Positions 29,056 to 38,163 of a stretch of DNA of 64,000 bases are shown one piece after another; position 1 is the first letter of the stretch; every line of letters begins with the position of its first letter. The notes beneath the pieces were generated by a model. It saw only the letters and a list, made by a program, of their open reading frames with translations, made no database searches and was not told the origin of the DNA. The DNA comes from Paenirhizobium selenitireducens ATCC BAA-1503. GTDB lineage: Bacteria > Pseudomonadota > Alphaproteobacteria > Rhizobiales > Rhizobiaceae. The DNA lies in contig NZ_JAEG01000002.1 of the NCBI RefSeq assembly GCF_000518785.1, positions 372,001 through 436,000 of the forward strand, written 5' to 3'. The position numbers and the translations under genes are program-made.

Positions 29056-30315
29056 TCAGCCCTCGTAGCGCCGAAGCACCAGGGAGGCGTTCGTACCGCC
29101 AAATCCGAAGGAGTTGGACAGCGCGACGTTGATTTCGCGCTTGCGCGCCTTGTGGGGCACGAGATCGATCGCCGTCTCGACAGCGGGATTGTCGAGGTTC
29201 AGCGTCGGGGGGGCGACATTGTCGCGAATGGCAAGCGCCGAGAAGATCGCTTCCACGGCACCGGCAGCACCCAGCAGATGGCCGATGGCCGACTTGGTCG
29301 ACGACATCGAGATCTTCGAGGCCGACTCGCCGACCAGGCGCTCGACTGCGCCGAGCTCGATCGTGTCGGCCATGGTCGATGTGCCATGGGCATTGATGTA
29401 GTCGACATCCGCAGGCGTCAGCCCGGCGCGCTTCAGCGCCATGGTCATGCAGCGGAACGCGCCGTCGCCGTCCTCGGAGGGGGCAGTAATGTGGAAGGCG
29501 TCGCCCGACAGGCCGTAACCAACCACTTCGGCATAGATCTTGGCGCCGCGCGCCTTGGCGTGCTCAAGCTCCTCGAGCACGACGATGCCGGCACCTTCGC
29601 CCATGACGAAGCCGTCGCGATCCTTGTCATAGGGGCGCGAGGCGGCCTTCGGATCGTCGTTGCGCGCCGTCGACAGCGCCTTGCAGGCGGCAAAGCCGGC
29701 GAGAGAAATGCGGCTGATCGGGGATTCCGTGCCGCCGGCCACCATGACGTCGGCATCGCCGAACGCGATCAGGCGCGCCGCGTCGCCGATCGCATGAGCG
29801 CCGGTGGAGCAGGCCGTGACGACCGAATGATTGGGACCGCGCAGCTTGTGGCGGATGGATACCTGGCCGGAGGCAAGGTTGATCAGGCGACCGGGGATGA
29901 AGAACGGCGAAAGACGACGCGGCCCCTTGTCACGCAGGATATAGCCGGCTTCGACAATGCCTTCGATGCCGCCGATGCCAGAGCCGATCAAGACGCCGGT
30001 GGCGCACTGGTCGTCATTGGTCTTCGGATGCCAGTCGGCATCGTTGAGCGCCATGTCGGCGGCGGCGATCGCGTAGATGATGAAGGGATCGACCTTGCGC
30101 TGTTCCTTGAGCTCCATCCAGTCGTCGGGACTGAAGGCGCCCTCGGCATCGCCGGTCGGGATACGACAGGCAACCTTGGCCGGCAGGTCATCGACCTCGA
30201 ATTCGGTCACGAGGCGGGCACCACTTTCACCGGCGAGAAGTTTCGACCAGGTCAGTTCAGTTCCACACCCTAGCGGAGATACCATGCCGGTACCGGTGAT
30301 AACGACACGTCTCAT
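29056..30315 (-). CDS. fabF: Beta-ketoacyl-ACP synthase II
   Basis: A 419-residue condensing enzyme that extends acyl-ACP with malonyl-ACP in type II fatty acid synthesis. It starts MRRVVITGTGMVSPLG. The catalytic Cys169 is in VVTACSTGAH, and the two active-site His are in INAHGTSTMADT and KSAIGHLLGAAGA. The Gly-rich C-terminus NSFGFGGTNASL is typical. It follows acpP in the same orientation with a 118-base gap holding a hairpin, so its level relative to AcpP may be set by partial termination. Confidence 0.96.
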   Translation of the reverse strand: MRRVVITGTGMVSPLGCGTELTWSKLLAGESGARLVTEFEVDDLPAKVACRIPTGDAEGAFSPDDWMELKEQRKVDPFIIYAIAAADMALNDADWHPKTNDDQCATGVLIGSGIGGIEGIVEAGYILRDKGPRRLSPFFIPGRLINLASGQVSIRHKLRGPNHSVVTACSTGAHAIGDAARLIAFGDADVMVAGGTESPISRISLAGFAACKALSTARNDDPKAASRPYDKDRDGFVMGEGAGIVVLEELEHAKARGAKIYAEVVGYGLSGDAFHITAPSEDGDGAFRCMTMALKRAGLTPADVDYINAHGTSTMADTIELGAVERLVGESASKISMSSTKSAIGHLLGAAGAVEAIFSALAIRDNVAPPTLNLDNPAVETAIDLVPHKARKREINVALSNSFGFGGTNASLVLRRYEG

Positions 30316-30352
30316 CGCCCGTAGTCCACCCCACTCTTGCAGTCGATGTCAT

Positions 30353-30384
30353 TAGAAAACAGCAAGGCCCGCATGTCGCGGGCC
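30353..30384 (-). terminator. Hairpin between acpP and fabF
   Basis: Read on the minus strand, GGCCCGC pairs with GCGGGCC across a five-base loop, followed by TTGCTGTTTTC. It lies just after acpP and before fabF. It probably lets the very abundant acpP message end while some transcription continues into fabF. Confidence 0.6.
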
Positions 30385-30433
30385 CCGGCGGGAAAGGCAG
30401 CCGCAGCCGCCGCCCCGCTATTCCTGCAATCGA

Positions 30434-30670
30434 TCAGGGCTGAGCCTTCTCGATGAACTTCACGGCATCGCCGACCGTCAGGATCGAGTCAGCGGCATCG
30501 TCCGGGATCTCGACGCCGAATTCTTCTTCGAAGGCCATGACCAGTTCGACCGTGTCGAGCGAATCCGCACCCAGATCGTCGATGAAGCTGGCGCCTTCAA
30601 CAACCTTTTCAGCGTCAACGCCGAGATGATCAACAACAATTTTCTTAACGCGTTCTGCGATATCGCTCAT
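30434..30670 (-). CDS. acpP: Acyl carrier protein
   Basis: A 78-residue acidic protein carrying growing acyl chains on 4'-phosphopantetheine attached to Ser37 in [17 protein letters not shown]. The three-helix layout and the acidic helix II are standard. The ATG has GGAAACC upstream. It is set off from fabG by 280 bases that probably hold its own promoter, and from fabF by a terminator-like hairpin, consistent with high separate expression. Confidence 0.97.
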   Translation of the reverse strand: MSDIAERVKKIVVDHLGVDAEKVVEGASFIDDLGADSLDTVELVMAFEEEFGVEIPDDAADSILTVGDAVKFIEKAQP

Positions 30671-30733
30671 GTCGGTTTCCTCGACCTTCTTAATCTCAGG
30701 GGCGTCGTGACGACTTCCCTACCCTGTATCAAA

Positions 30734-30845
30734 CCGGAGAACGTTTCGTTCCCCCGGCAAACCCGTTCAGCCCCGTCTCAACGAACCAACCATGCAATCA
30801 AACGCATAGCAATCGTCTTAAATGACAGGACGACTGTTCACAGTC
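30734..30845 (-). promoter_or_regulatory. acpP upstream region with two dyads
   Basis: Two inverted repeats lie 64-175 bases before the acpP start. One is at 30734-30757 (arms CCGG-GAACG around TTT). The other is GACTGTTCACAGTC at 30832-30845. They sit where a promoter and operator for acpP would be expected. The regulator is unknown and no clear -35/-10 pair could be fixed. Confidence 0.35.
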
Positions 30846-30950
30846 ATGGCCCGCTTAACACGGTTTAGCCGCGCCGCAAAGCCAGAAATTCGCCCGCAGC
30901 GGTTGCTCAACATGCAATTGAGAAACCGTGGCGCCGCGGGCGAGGACGCA

Positions 30951-31688
30951 TCAGATCATCGCCATGCCGCCGTTGACGTGCAGCGTCTGCCCGGTCATGT
31001 AGCTCGCCTCGTTGGAGGCGAGATAGACGACGGCGGAGGCGACTTCGGCGCCGGTGCCCATGCGACGCATCGGGATGGCGCCCATGATGGCGTCCTTCTG
31101 CTTGTCGTTGAGCTTGCCGGTCATGGCGCTTTCGATGAAGCCCGGTGCAACGCAGTTGACCGTCACGTTGCGGGTGGCGATTTCCTGGGCGAGCGACTTG
31201 GAGAGGCCGATCATGCCGGCCTTCGAGGCGCAGTAGTTGGCCTGGCCCGGATTGCCGGTGACGCCGACGACCGAGGTGATGTTGATGATGCGGCCGAAGC
31301 GGCGGCGCATCATCGGATGGGTGAGTTCGCGCGTCAGGCGGAAGACGGCGGTCAGGTTGACTTCGAGCACGCTGTCCCAGTCGGCGTCCTGCATGCGGAC
31401 GAACAGGCCGTCCTTGGTGATGCCGGCATTGTTGACCAGGATGTCGACGCCTTCGAGGTCGGCCTCGGCCTTCTCGCCGAGCGCCTTGACCTCGTCGCGG
31501 TCGGACAGGTTGGCCGGGAAGATCTTGACGCGGTCGCCGAGTTCGGCGGCCAGCGCCTCGAGCTTTTCGACGCGGGTGCCGTGCAGGCCGACGATGGCGC
31601 CCTGGGCGTGCAACTGCCTGGCGATCTCCTCGCCGATGCCACCGGTCGCGCCGGTGACGAGGGCCTTGCGGCCGGTCAGGTCAAACAT
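30951..31688 (-). CDS. fabG: 3-oxoacyl-ACP reductase
   Basis: A 245-residue NADPH-dependent short-chain dehydrogenase that reduces beta-ketoacyl-ACP. The cofactor motif TGATGGIGEE is at ~12-21, NNAGIT is at ~86-91, and the catalytic set is Ser139, Tyr152 and Lys156 (NYCASKAG). The C-terminus ends in the usual HVNGGMAMI. It follows fabD by 34 bases in the same orientation. The sequence is fully consistent with FabG rather than a side-pathway reductase, and the gene context agrees. Confidence 0.96.
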   Translation of the reverse strand: MFDLTGRKALVTGATGGIGEEIARQLHAQGAIVGLHGTRVEKLEALAAELGDRVKIFPANLSDRDEVKALGEKAEADLEGVDILVNNAGITKDGLFVRMQDADWDSVLEVNLTAVFRLTRELTHPMMRRRFGRIINITSVVGVTGNPGQANYCASKAGMIGLSKSLAQEIATRNVTVNCVAPGFIESAMTGKLNDKQKDAIMGAIPMRRMGTGAEVASAVVYLASNEASYMTGQTLHVNGGMAMI

Positions 31689-31722
31689 GTTCTAAGTTCC
31701 TTGTTCCAGATCATCCAGACAA

Positions 31723-32667
31723 TCAGCCGAGAAGCGCGGCAAGCGCCGCGTCGATGTCGGCTGCAGAATTGACGGCAACGCCGCTGATGTTCTTGTCGAT
31801 GCGGCGGGCAAGCCCGGTCAGCACCTTGCCGGAGCCGATTTCATACAGCGTCGTGACGCCGTTGGCACCGAACCATTCGACCGTCTCGCGCCAGCGCACC
31901 TGGCCGGTCACCTGCTCGACCAGGAGGTCGGCGATTTCACCGGCATCGGTGACGGGGGCGGCGCGCACATTGGCGATCAGCGGCGCGACCGGGTTGTGCT
32001 TCTCGACCTTGGCCAGTGCCTCGCGCATGGCGTCTGCGGCAGGGGCCATCAGGGCCGAATGGAAGGGTGCCGAGACCGGCAGCATGATGGCGCGCTTGGC
32101 GCCCTTTTCGGTGGCAAGGGCAGCTGCCTTCTCGACCGCGGCCTTGGCGCCGGAGATGACCAGCTGGCCGCCGCCATTGTCGTTGGCGATCTGGCAGGGG
32201 CCGGCCGACGAAGCGTCCTGGCAGACTGCCTGCACATCGCCGTGCTCGAGGCCGATGATCGCCGCCATGGCGCCCTCGCCGACCGGAACGGCGGCCTGCA
32301 TGGCATTGCCGCGGATGCGCAGGAGGCGCGCGGTGTCGGCGAGCGAGAAGGTGCCGGCGGCACAGAGTGCCGAATATTCGCCGAGCGAATGGCCGGCGAC
32401 GAAGGATACCTTGGACTTGAGGTCGAGGCCGCGGGCCTGCATGACGCGGATCACGGCCATCGAGACGGCCATCAAGGCCGGCTGGGCGTTGGCGGTCAGG
32501 GTCAAGGTCTCTTCCGGGCCATCGAACATGGTGGCGGAAAGCTTTTCGCCCAACGCCTCGTCGACTTCCGCGAAGACCGCCTTCGCTTCAGCATAGGTTT
32601 CGGCAAGCTCCTTGCCCATGCCGACGGCCTGACTGCCCTGGCCGGGGAATGTGAATGCAATGCTCAT
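31723..32667 (-). CDS. fabD: Malonyl-CoA-ACP transacylase
   Basis: A 314-residue enzyme moving malonyl from CoA to AcpP, the first committed step of fatty acid chain building. The ATG at 32667 (GAGG upstream) gives the family start FTFPGQGSQAVGMG; the longer open frame is not needed. The nucleophile Ser94 is in AGHSLGEYSA, and the conserved His is in VSAPFHSALM. It is the first gene of the fabD-fabG pair, and the region before it probably carries the promoter. Confidence 0.96.
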   Translation of the reverse strand: MSIAFTFPGQGSQAVGMGKELAETYAEAKAVFAEVDEALGEKLSATMFDGPEETLTLTANAQPALMAVSMAVIRVMQARGLDLKSKVSFVAGHSLGEYSALCAAGTFSLADTARLLRIRGNAMQAAVPVGEGAMAAIIGLEHGDVQAVCQDASSAGPCQIANDNGGGQLVISGAKAAVEKAAALATEKGAKRAIMLPVSAPFHSALMAPAADAMREALAKVEKHNPVAPLIANVRAAPVTDAGEIADLLVEQVTGQVRWRETVEWFGANGVTTLYEIGSGKVLTGLARRIDKNISGVAVNSAADIDAALAALLG

Positions 32668-32801
32668 GGATGCCTCGCTGAATAGCCTCATTTTGAGGCC
32701 TCTCAATTCACATTCTTGCCTTGCAAGTCAAGTCTGGCGGCCAATGGAGCGGCCCTGATGCACAACCACGGAGCACGCCGCGCGCTGTTATCGGTCTATC
32801 A

Positions 32802-33269
32802 TCAAGGCAGTTTCACCGCCCAGGCAATTACCCGACTGGCGAGCTTGAAGAACAGGAGCCACCCCAGGAAGAAGCACACTACTACCATATAAAATTGTGG
32901 CTCCACCGCCCTTTTGATCTCCAGCATCAGACGGAAATTGACCGGATTACCTTTCTCGTAGACAACCTCAAGCACATCCGGCAGGGGGACCGGCTTGGCG
33001 AAGAACCAGCCTTCCCGCTCGCAACGCAGATCCGCGCGGTGGGACATCTGCCGGCCGTCATCGGCGCGAAACGAATAGTCGATGCGGTAGCGACACCGTC
33101 TCCCGCCCGTGACCTTGGCTTTGGCCGCCAGCGCAGGTGTCACCGTCCCGACCTTCAACAGATGCTCGGCGGCGCGCTTGTCTGCCAACATATCGTGCAG
33201 CAGCAGACCCGTCAGCAACGAGGTGCAGATCAGGGCAAATATGTTTGAGGCAATCCTTGCTCGTTCCAC
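32802..33269 (-). CDS. Two-helix membrane protein, DUF3592-like outline
   Basis: A 155-residue protein from a GTG start with GAGGGCGGG upstream. A hydrophobic helix lies at ~8-25 (SNIFALICTSLLTGLLL) and another near the C-terminus (FYMVVVCFFLGWLLFF). Between them are ~95 polar residues with the pattern YRIDYSFRADDGRQ and later VLEVVYEKGNPVNFRL, reminiscent of DUF3592 proteins, in which two helices flank a small beta domain outside the membrane. Function is unknown. It sits before fabD on the same strand, 134 bases away, without evident linkage. Confidence 0.6.
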   Translation of the reverse strand: MERARIASNIFALICTSLLTGLLLHDMLADKRAAEHLLKVGTVTPALAAKAKVTGGRRCRYRIDYSFRADDGRQMSHRADLRCEREGWFFAKPVPLPDVLEVVYEKGNPVNFRLMLEIKRAVEPQFYMVVVCFFLGWLLFFKLASRVIAWAVKLP

Positions 33270-33501
33270 GCGTCCCGCCCTCTGACGCCATACCCACGGC
33301 GAAAAATCGTCTGATATGCGCGAACGATGAAAGCCCGATTACCACCTTTGAGCGAATTCTCTCTTTCGGCCCGAAGAGTGACGAGCGCAGGACTGCACAC
33401 TCCGGAAAGCGGTCGATGACGGCTTGCGATCCGCCAAAACCGCCTTAGATTTGGAGCGCCCCCAAGGCCTCTGGCCGTCTCAACCATCGGAATCCCTTTT
33501 C

Positions 33502-34545
33502 ATGAAGCACAATATACTCGGCCGCACCGGCATATCCGTCTCCGAAATCTGCCTCGGCACCATGACCTGGGGTTCGCAGAACACCGAGGCCGAAGCCTTC
33601 GAACAGATGGACTATGCCGTCGAACGTGGCGTCAATTTCTTCGACACCGCCGAACTCTACCCGACCACGCCGCTGTCGCCCGAGACCTATGCGCTGACCG
33701 AGACGATCATCGGCAACTGGTTCGCCAAGAGCGGCAAGCGCAAGGACGTGGTGCTCGCCACCAAGGTCGCCGGTGCCGGCCGGCCCTATATCCGCGAAGG
33801 CAAGCCGATCACCGGCGCTTCGATCCGCGAGGCGGTAGACGCCAGCCTGAAGCGCCTGCAGACGGACTATATCGACCTCTACCAGATCCACTGGCCGAAC
33901 CGCGGGCATTTCCACTTCCGCCAGGCCTGGACCTACAATCCCTACAGACAGGATCGCGAGCGTGCGCTTGCCGACATGAACGAGAAGCTCGAGGCGCTCG
34001 ACGAATGCGTCAAGGCCGGCAAGATCCGCGCCATCGGCCTGTCCAACGAGACGACCTGGGGCACGCAGAAGTTCATCGCGCTCGCCGAGGCAAACGGCCT
34101 GCCGCGCGTTGCGACCGTGCAGAACGAATACAACCTGCTCTACCGCCACTACGATCTCGACATGGCCGAGCTTTCCCACCACGAGGACGTCGGCCTTCTC
34201 GCCTATTCGCCGCTCGCCGCCGGACTTCTCAGCGGCAAATATCTCGACGGCCGGAAACCGGCCGGCTCGCGCGGCGCGATCAACGGCGATCTCGGCGGCC
34301 GCCTGCAGCCGCTGCAGGAACCCGCGGTTCGCGCCTATGTCGACATGGCGAAAAAGCACGGCATCGACCCATCGCAGCTGGCGATCGCCTTCTGCCTGAC
34401 CCGCCCCTTCATGGCTTCGGTGATCATCGGTGCGACGACGATGGATCAGTTGAAGACGGATATCGCCGCGGCCGACATCACGCTGTCGGACGAGATTCTG
34501 AAGGAGATCAGCAAGGTGCACCGGGTCTATCCGGCGCCGATCTGA
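33502..34545 (+). CDS. Aldo/keto reductase (Tas-like)
   Basis: A 347-residue NADPH-dependent oxidoreductase of the AKR superfamily. The ATG at 33502 begins the conserved MKHNILGRTGISVSEICLG. Catalytic Asp and Tyr are in FDTAELYPTTP, Lys is in LATKVAG, and the His equivalent is in YQIHWPNR. The length and the FHFRQAWTY insert match the Tas-type group. Substrate unknown. The next gene starts nine bases later, so the two are probably co-transcribed. Confidence 0.88.
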   Translation: MKHNILGRTGISVSEICLGTMTWGSQNTEAEAFEQMDYAVERGVNFFDTAELYPTTPLSPETYALTETIIGNWFAKSGKRKDVVLATKVAGAGRPYIREGKPITGASIREAVDASLKRLQTDYIDLYQIHWPNRGHFHFRQAWTYNPYRQDRERALADMNEKLEALDECVKAGKIRAIGLSNETTWGTQKFIALAEANGLPRVATVQNEYNLLYRHYDLDMAELSHHEDVGLLAYSPLAAGLLSGKYLDGRKPAGSRGAINGDLGGRLQPLQEPAVRAYVDMAKKHGIDPSQLAIAFCLTRPFMASVIIGATTMDQLKTDIAAADITLSDEILKEISKVHRVYPAPI

Positions 34546-34554
34546 GGCGGCACC

Positions 34555-35067
34555 GTGGCCGTTCCGACCAACAAGGCCCAACTTCTGGACGCGATGAAGC
34601 AGGGCTTTGCCAGGCTGGAGGCCGAGCTTTCGACGATCGATCCCGAGGAAGCGCAGCATCCGGGCATGGAAGGCCATGCCCGGGGCACGACGATGAGCGT
34701 CAACGACCTCGTCGCCTATCTCGACGGCTGGGGCGAACTGGTGCTGAAATGGATGAAACTGCGTGACCGGGGCCTGGAGCCGGATTTCCCGGAAACCGGC
34801 TACAAATGGAACGAACTCGGCGCGCTGGCGCAGAAATTCTATCGCGATCAGCAGGGTCTGGACTTTTCCGACCGCCTCGAAAGGCTGAGAGCCACTCATG
34901 CGCGGCTGATGGCGCTCGTCGAGCGCCTGGACGACGACGCGCTTTACGGGCGTGGCTGGTACAAGCAATGGACGCTCGGGCGGATGATCCAGTTCAACAC
35001 CGCCTCGCCCTATGCCAATGCGCGGGCGCGCATCCGCAAGTGGAAGAAGGCGAAAGCGGCTGTTTGA
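34555..35067 (+). CDS. ClbS/DfsB family four-helix-bundle protein
   Basis: A 170-residue protein from a GTG start. It resembles the ClbS/DfsB (formerly DUF1706) family: N-terminal VPTNKAQLLDAM, then MSVNDLVAYLDGWGEL, a WNELGALAQKFY segment and the C-terminal TASPYANARARIRKWKK. In E. coli, ClbS protects the colibactin producer by hydrolysing the toxin's cyclopropane warhead; most other members are uncharacterised. No toxin genes are nearby, so a self-resistance role is not supported here. Confidence 0.8.
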   Translation: MAVPTNKAQLLDAMKQGFARLEAELSTIDPEEAQHPGMEGHARGTTMSVNDLVAYLDGWGELVLKWMKLRDRGLEPDFPETGYKWNELGALAQKFYRDQQGLDFSDRLERLRATHARLMALVERLDDDALYGRGWYKQWTLGRMIQFNTASPYANARARIRKWKKAKAAV

Positions 35068-35088
35068 GCGGTTTTTCCCGGACTGGCC

Positions 35089-35116
35089 TTGCTATCGCGC
35101 CGAAAATCCGTATAAG
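35089..35116 (+). promoter_or_regulatory. Probable sigma-70 promoter of rpsF
   Basis: TTGCTA at 35089-35094 and TATAAG at 35111-35116 are separated by 16 bases. They lie about 225 bases before rpsF, leaving a long leader that could house the S6:S18 autoregulatory site known from other bacteria. I could not place that site with confidence. Confidence 0.5.
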
Positions 35117-35340
35117 CGCGCTGTTCACAACACCCGGTCTCATGGCTGGTGGCTGAACGGAGGGCCGGTATCCGATGAGGATGCCGCAGGAACCAGGAGA
35201 GGTTCCGGCCTCCCGTGTCTCCGCTCTCGACCGTCTCGATACAACAGCTTTTCTTGCCTTGGGTTTCCCAAACAGGAGCAGTCGTTGAGGCTTAGCGCCG
35301 GATCCGGGTGATGACAACCGCAAGAAAGGCAAAGCTTACA

Positions 35341-35796
35341 ATGGCTCTTTACGAACATGTATTCCTTGCCCGGCAGGATATGTCCGCACAGCAGGTTGAT
35401 GCCCTCGTCGAACAGTACAAGGGTGTTATCGAAGCGAATGGCGGCAAGGTCGGGCGCGTAGAAAACTGGGGTCTCAAGTCCCTCACCTACCGCATCAAGA
35501 AGAACCGCAAGGCTCACTACGCCCTGATGGACATCGAAGCTCCGGGTGCAGCGATCCACGAAATGGAACGCCAGATGCGCATCAACGAAGACATTCTTCG
35601 TTACATGACCATCGCCGTGGAAGCCCACGAAGAAGGCCCGTCTGCCATGATGCAGAAGCGTGACCGTGACGACCGTCCGCGTCGTGACGGCGACCGTCCG
35701 GAGCGCAGCTTCGGCGATCGCGATCGTGGCCCGCGTCCGGACCGTGGTCCGCGCGAAGGCGGCTTCGAGCGTCGTCCGCGCGAAGACCGCGCGTAA
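35341..35796 (+). CDS. rpsF: 30S ribosomal protein S6
   Basis: A 151-residue small-subunit protein that binds 16S rRNA together with S18. The core ([21 protein letters not shown] to [17 protein letters not shown] in pieces) covers about 100 residues. The start ATG is the family start; an upstream in-frame ATG gives no match. After the core comes an Arg/Asp/Pro/Gly-rich tail of about 45 residues, longer than in E. coli but usual in this order of bacteria. rpsR follows after 24 bases. Confidence 0.97.
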   Translation: MALYEHVFLARQDMSAQQVDALVEQYKGVIEANGGKVGRVENWGLKSLTYRIKKNRKAHYALMDIEAPGAAIHEMERQMRINEDILRYMTIAVEAHEEGPSAMMQKRDRDDRPRRDGDRPERSFGDRDRGPRPDRGPREGGFERRPREDRA

Positions 35797-35820
35797 TTTC
35801 GAGCAATAGGAGAAAACACA

Positions 35821-36069
35821 ATGGCTGATGCATCCTCTGCTCCGGCACGCCGTCCGTTCCATCGTCGTCGCAAGACCTGCCCCTTCTCGGGCGCAAACGC
35901 ACCGAAGATCGACTACAAGGACGTCCGTCTCCTGCAGCGCTACATTTCCGAGCGCGGCAAGATCGTTCCTTCGCGTATCACTGCAGTTTCCCAGAAGAAG
36001 CAGCGCGAACTGGCCCAGGCCATCAAGCGCGCCCGCTTCCTCGGCCTGCTGCCCTACGTCGTAGCGTAA
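35821..36069 (+). CDS. rpsR: 30S ribosomal protein S18
   Basis: An 82-residue basic protein, partner of S6 on the platform of the small subunit. The sequence shows [34 protein letters not shown] and [20 protein letters not shown], all diagnostic. AGGAGA precedes the ATG. It is the second gene of the rpsF operon. Confidence 0.97.
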   Translation: MADASSAPARRPFHRRRKTCPFSGANAPKIDYKDVRLLQRYISERGKIVPSRITAVSQKKQRELAQAIKRARFLGLLPYVVA

Positions 36070-36077
36070 TCTGATCC

Positions 36078-36107
36078 GAAGCCTGCCGGCCTTTGCCGGC
36101 GGGCTTC
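36078..36107 (+). terminator. Hairpin after rpsR
   Basis: A 13-bp stem with one G-U pair (GAAGCCTGCCGGC against GCCGGCGGGCTTC) closes on a CTTT loop just after rpsR. The following bases (ATCCCTTCC) are not a strong U tract, so it may be an attenuator or a message-stabilising end rather than a full terminator. Confidence 0.5.
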
Positions 36108-36265
36108 ATCCCTTCCGCGTTGGGCGCGGATCGGAACCCATGCCCAAGGTCGGGCGCCTTCATCCGAAGCATGAACGACCTCAGGTGAAATCCCATGTTG
36201 GGGACGGACTTCAGGATCTGAATCCGGCTTTTCCCCTAACTGCTTGAACCAGCAGGACAGCGAAC

Positions 36266-37237
36266 GTGAAACAGGTAAATGGACAACTGCTGCTGATCGG
36301 CCTGATCGCCGGTCTTACCGCCGCCCTGCTGGTGCTGGGCGCGAACGCGCAGCCGTCTTTTTCCTCCATCCTTTATGCGGCCTCCGCCCTCCCCGTGCTG
36401 ATTGTCGGCCTCGGCTGGGGCAATGTCGCGGCCATCGCCGCCGTCGCCACCGCGGCGCTCATCGGCGCGCTCGTCATTTCCCCCCTGTTTGCCGTCGCCA
36501 TGGCGATCTTCACCCTGCTGCCGGCCGGCTGGCTCAGCCACCTCGCCAATCTGGCCCGCCCCGCCTCCGAGATCGGCGGCCCGGACGACCTGATGGCATG
36601 GTATCCGCTCTCCGACATCCTGCTGCATCTCTGCGCACTGGTGTCGGTCGCCGTGATCTTCCTCGGCGTGATGATCGGCTATGGCCCGGAACTCACCGGC
36701 CAGATGATCGACCTGCTCATGGCATCGGTCGCCGAACGGGATCCGACGCTCGCCGCCGACCCGGCCTCGATCGAACAGATCAAGGGCATGATGGTGCTGC
36801 TGCTGCCGATCGTCCAGGGCGGCATGTGGGTGCTGATGCTGTTTGCCGCCTATTACATCGCCATGCGCGTCGTCAGCGCCTCCGGCCGGGCGCTTCGCCC
36901 GCGCGAGGACCTGCCTTCGTCGCTTCGCATGAACCGCAACGCGACCTTCGTCTTTCTCGCCGGCATCGTCGCCTGTTTCGTCGGCGGTGTTCCGGCGCTG
37001 ATCGGCGCAACCATTTGCGGCACCTTCGGCGCGGGTTTCCTGCTCGCCGGCTTCGGCGCGCTACACCTTCGCACCCGCGGCAAGGACTGGCGCCTGCCGG
37101 TCCTCGTGCTCGCCTATATCGCGACACCGATGGTGCTGCCCGCCTTCGTCATTCTCGTCCTCGGGCTCGCCGACACGCGGCGAACCGTGGCCCTGACCCC
37201 GGCCCGCAAGGCCGAAACCGACAATTCCAAATCTTGA
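36266..37237 (+). CDS. DUF2232 membrane protein
   Basis: A 323-residue inner-membrane protein with about eight hydrophobic helices, from a GTG start behind AGGAC. It is the DUF2232 gene regularly found between rpsR and rplI in alphaproteobacteria. Helices include LIGLIAGLTAALLVLGA, VLIVGLGWGNVAAIAAVATAAL-like stretches and ATFVFLAGIVACFVGGVPAL. Some relatives in Gram-positives (YybS) have been associated with sporulation-related gene clusters, but no function is established here. It is 24 bases upstream of rplI. Confidence 0.88.
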   Translation: MKQVNGQLLLIGLIAGLTAALLVLGANAQPSFSSILYAASALPVLIVGLGWGNVAAIAAVATAALIGALVISPLFAVAMAIFTLLPAGWLSHLANLARPASEIGGPDDLMAWYPLSDILLHLCALVSVAVIFLGVMIGYGPELTGQMIDLLMASVAERDPTLAADPASIEQIKGMMVLLLPIVQGGMWVLMLFAAYYIAMRVVSASGRALRPREDLPSSLRMNRNATFVFLAGIVACFVGGVPALIGATICGTFGAGFLLAGFGALHLRTRGKDWRLPVLVLAYIATPMVLPAFVILVLGLADTRRTVALTPARKAETDNSKS

Positions 37238-37261
37238 ACTCAAACTGAAAGGAACAGAAAA

Positions 37262-37837
37262 ATGGAAGTCATTCTTCTTGAACGCATCGCCAAGCTCGGC
37301 CAGATGGGCGAGACGGTAAAGGTTCGTGACGGCTTTGCCCGTAACTACCTCCTGCCGCTCGGCAAGGCGCTGCGCGCCAACGCCGCCAACAAGGCCCGTT
37401 TCGACGCCGAGCGCGCAACGCTCGAAGCCCGCAACCTCGAGCGCAAGTCCGAAGCCCAGAAGGTTGCCGACGTTCTCGACGGCAAGTCCTTCATCGTCGT
37501 CCGTTCGGCTGGCGAAACCGGCCAGCTCTACGGTTCGGTCGCCGCTCGTGACGTCGTCGAGATCCTCGGCGCCGAGAACTTCGTCATCGGCCGCAACCAG
37601 GTCGAGCTGAATACCCCGATCAAGACCATCGGCCTGCACAAGGTTGTCATCCACCTGCATGCCGAAGTCGAAATCTCGGTCGAGCTCAACGTTGCCCGTT
37701 CGGGCGAAGAAGCCGAGCGCCAGGCCAAGGGCGAAAGCCTCACCTCGGCCGACGCCATCTACGGCGTTGACGAAGACGCGCTTCGTCCGGAAGACTTCTT
37801 CGATCCGGACGCTGACCGCGACGGCGACGAAGAATAA
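37262..37837 (+). CDS. rplI: 50S ribosomal protein L9
   Basis: A 191-residue large-subunit protein. The N-terminal domain has [29 protein letters not shown] and GKALRAN. A long helix links it to the C-terminal RNA-binding domain, and an acidic tail ([11 protein letters not shown]) follows. AAAGGAAC precedes the ATG. It ends the ribosomal operon; a strong terminator follows 17 bases later. Confidence 0.97.
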   Translation: MEVILLERIAKLGQMGETVKVRDGFARNYLLPLGKALRANAANKARFDAERATLEARNLERKSEAQKVADVLDGKSFIVVRSAGETGQLYGSVAARDVVEILGAENFVIGRNQVELNTPIKTIGLHKVVIHLHAEVEISVELNVARSGEEAERQAKGESLTSADAIYGVDEDALRPEDFFDPDADRDGDEE

Positions 37838-37854
37838 GCATCAGTCAATGCTGA

Positions 37855-37888
37855 AAAAACGCCCGGGTCTTTCGACCCGGGCGTTTTT
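37855..37888. terminator. Strong rho-independent terminator after rplI
   Basis: A perfect 15-bp palindromic stem (AAAAACGCCCGGGTC with its complement) on a TTTC loop ends in a five-T run, with further T bases just after. It terminates the rpsF-rpsR-DUF2232-rplI transcript and would also work in the reverse direction. Confidence 0.93.
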
Positions 37889-37932
37889 GTTTGGCCGCCC
37901 GCCTGCGGCGCAAGGGTGGGCGGCCGAAGTAT

Positions 37933-37963
37933 TTGCGCCGCTCTCGCGCCTTTGGGATATGAT
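37933..37963 (+). promoter_or_regulatory. Possible dnaB promoter
   Basis: TTGCGC at 37933-37938 and TATGAT at 37958-37963 are separated by 19 bases, in the 275-base gap between the rplI terminator and dnaB. The -10 is good; the spacing is long. The rest of the gap holds no convincing gene. Confidence 0.3.
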
Positions 37964-38163
37964 TCCATGATGCTTGGCGATTCGTGCGGCAAATGCTTGT
38001 GCAAGCTCTTTCGTCAGCGGGCGCGCCGATTTTTCCCTGACCCCTGTGGATAAAAGGGGACAAGTCCGACGCGCTCGATTGAAGTTGACTCGCACCGAGC
38101 CAGCCGCCAAATCCTAAGGCCAACAAGATAGACATTCCCGAGAAGAAAAGACGGTAGCCCGCG

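Noticed and set aside
35068-35340. Possible S6:S18 autoregulatory leader before rpsF
   Set aside because: The position is right and the region is GC-rich, but I could not align it to the known structure by eye.
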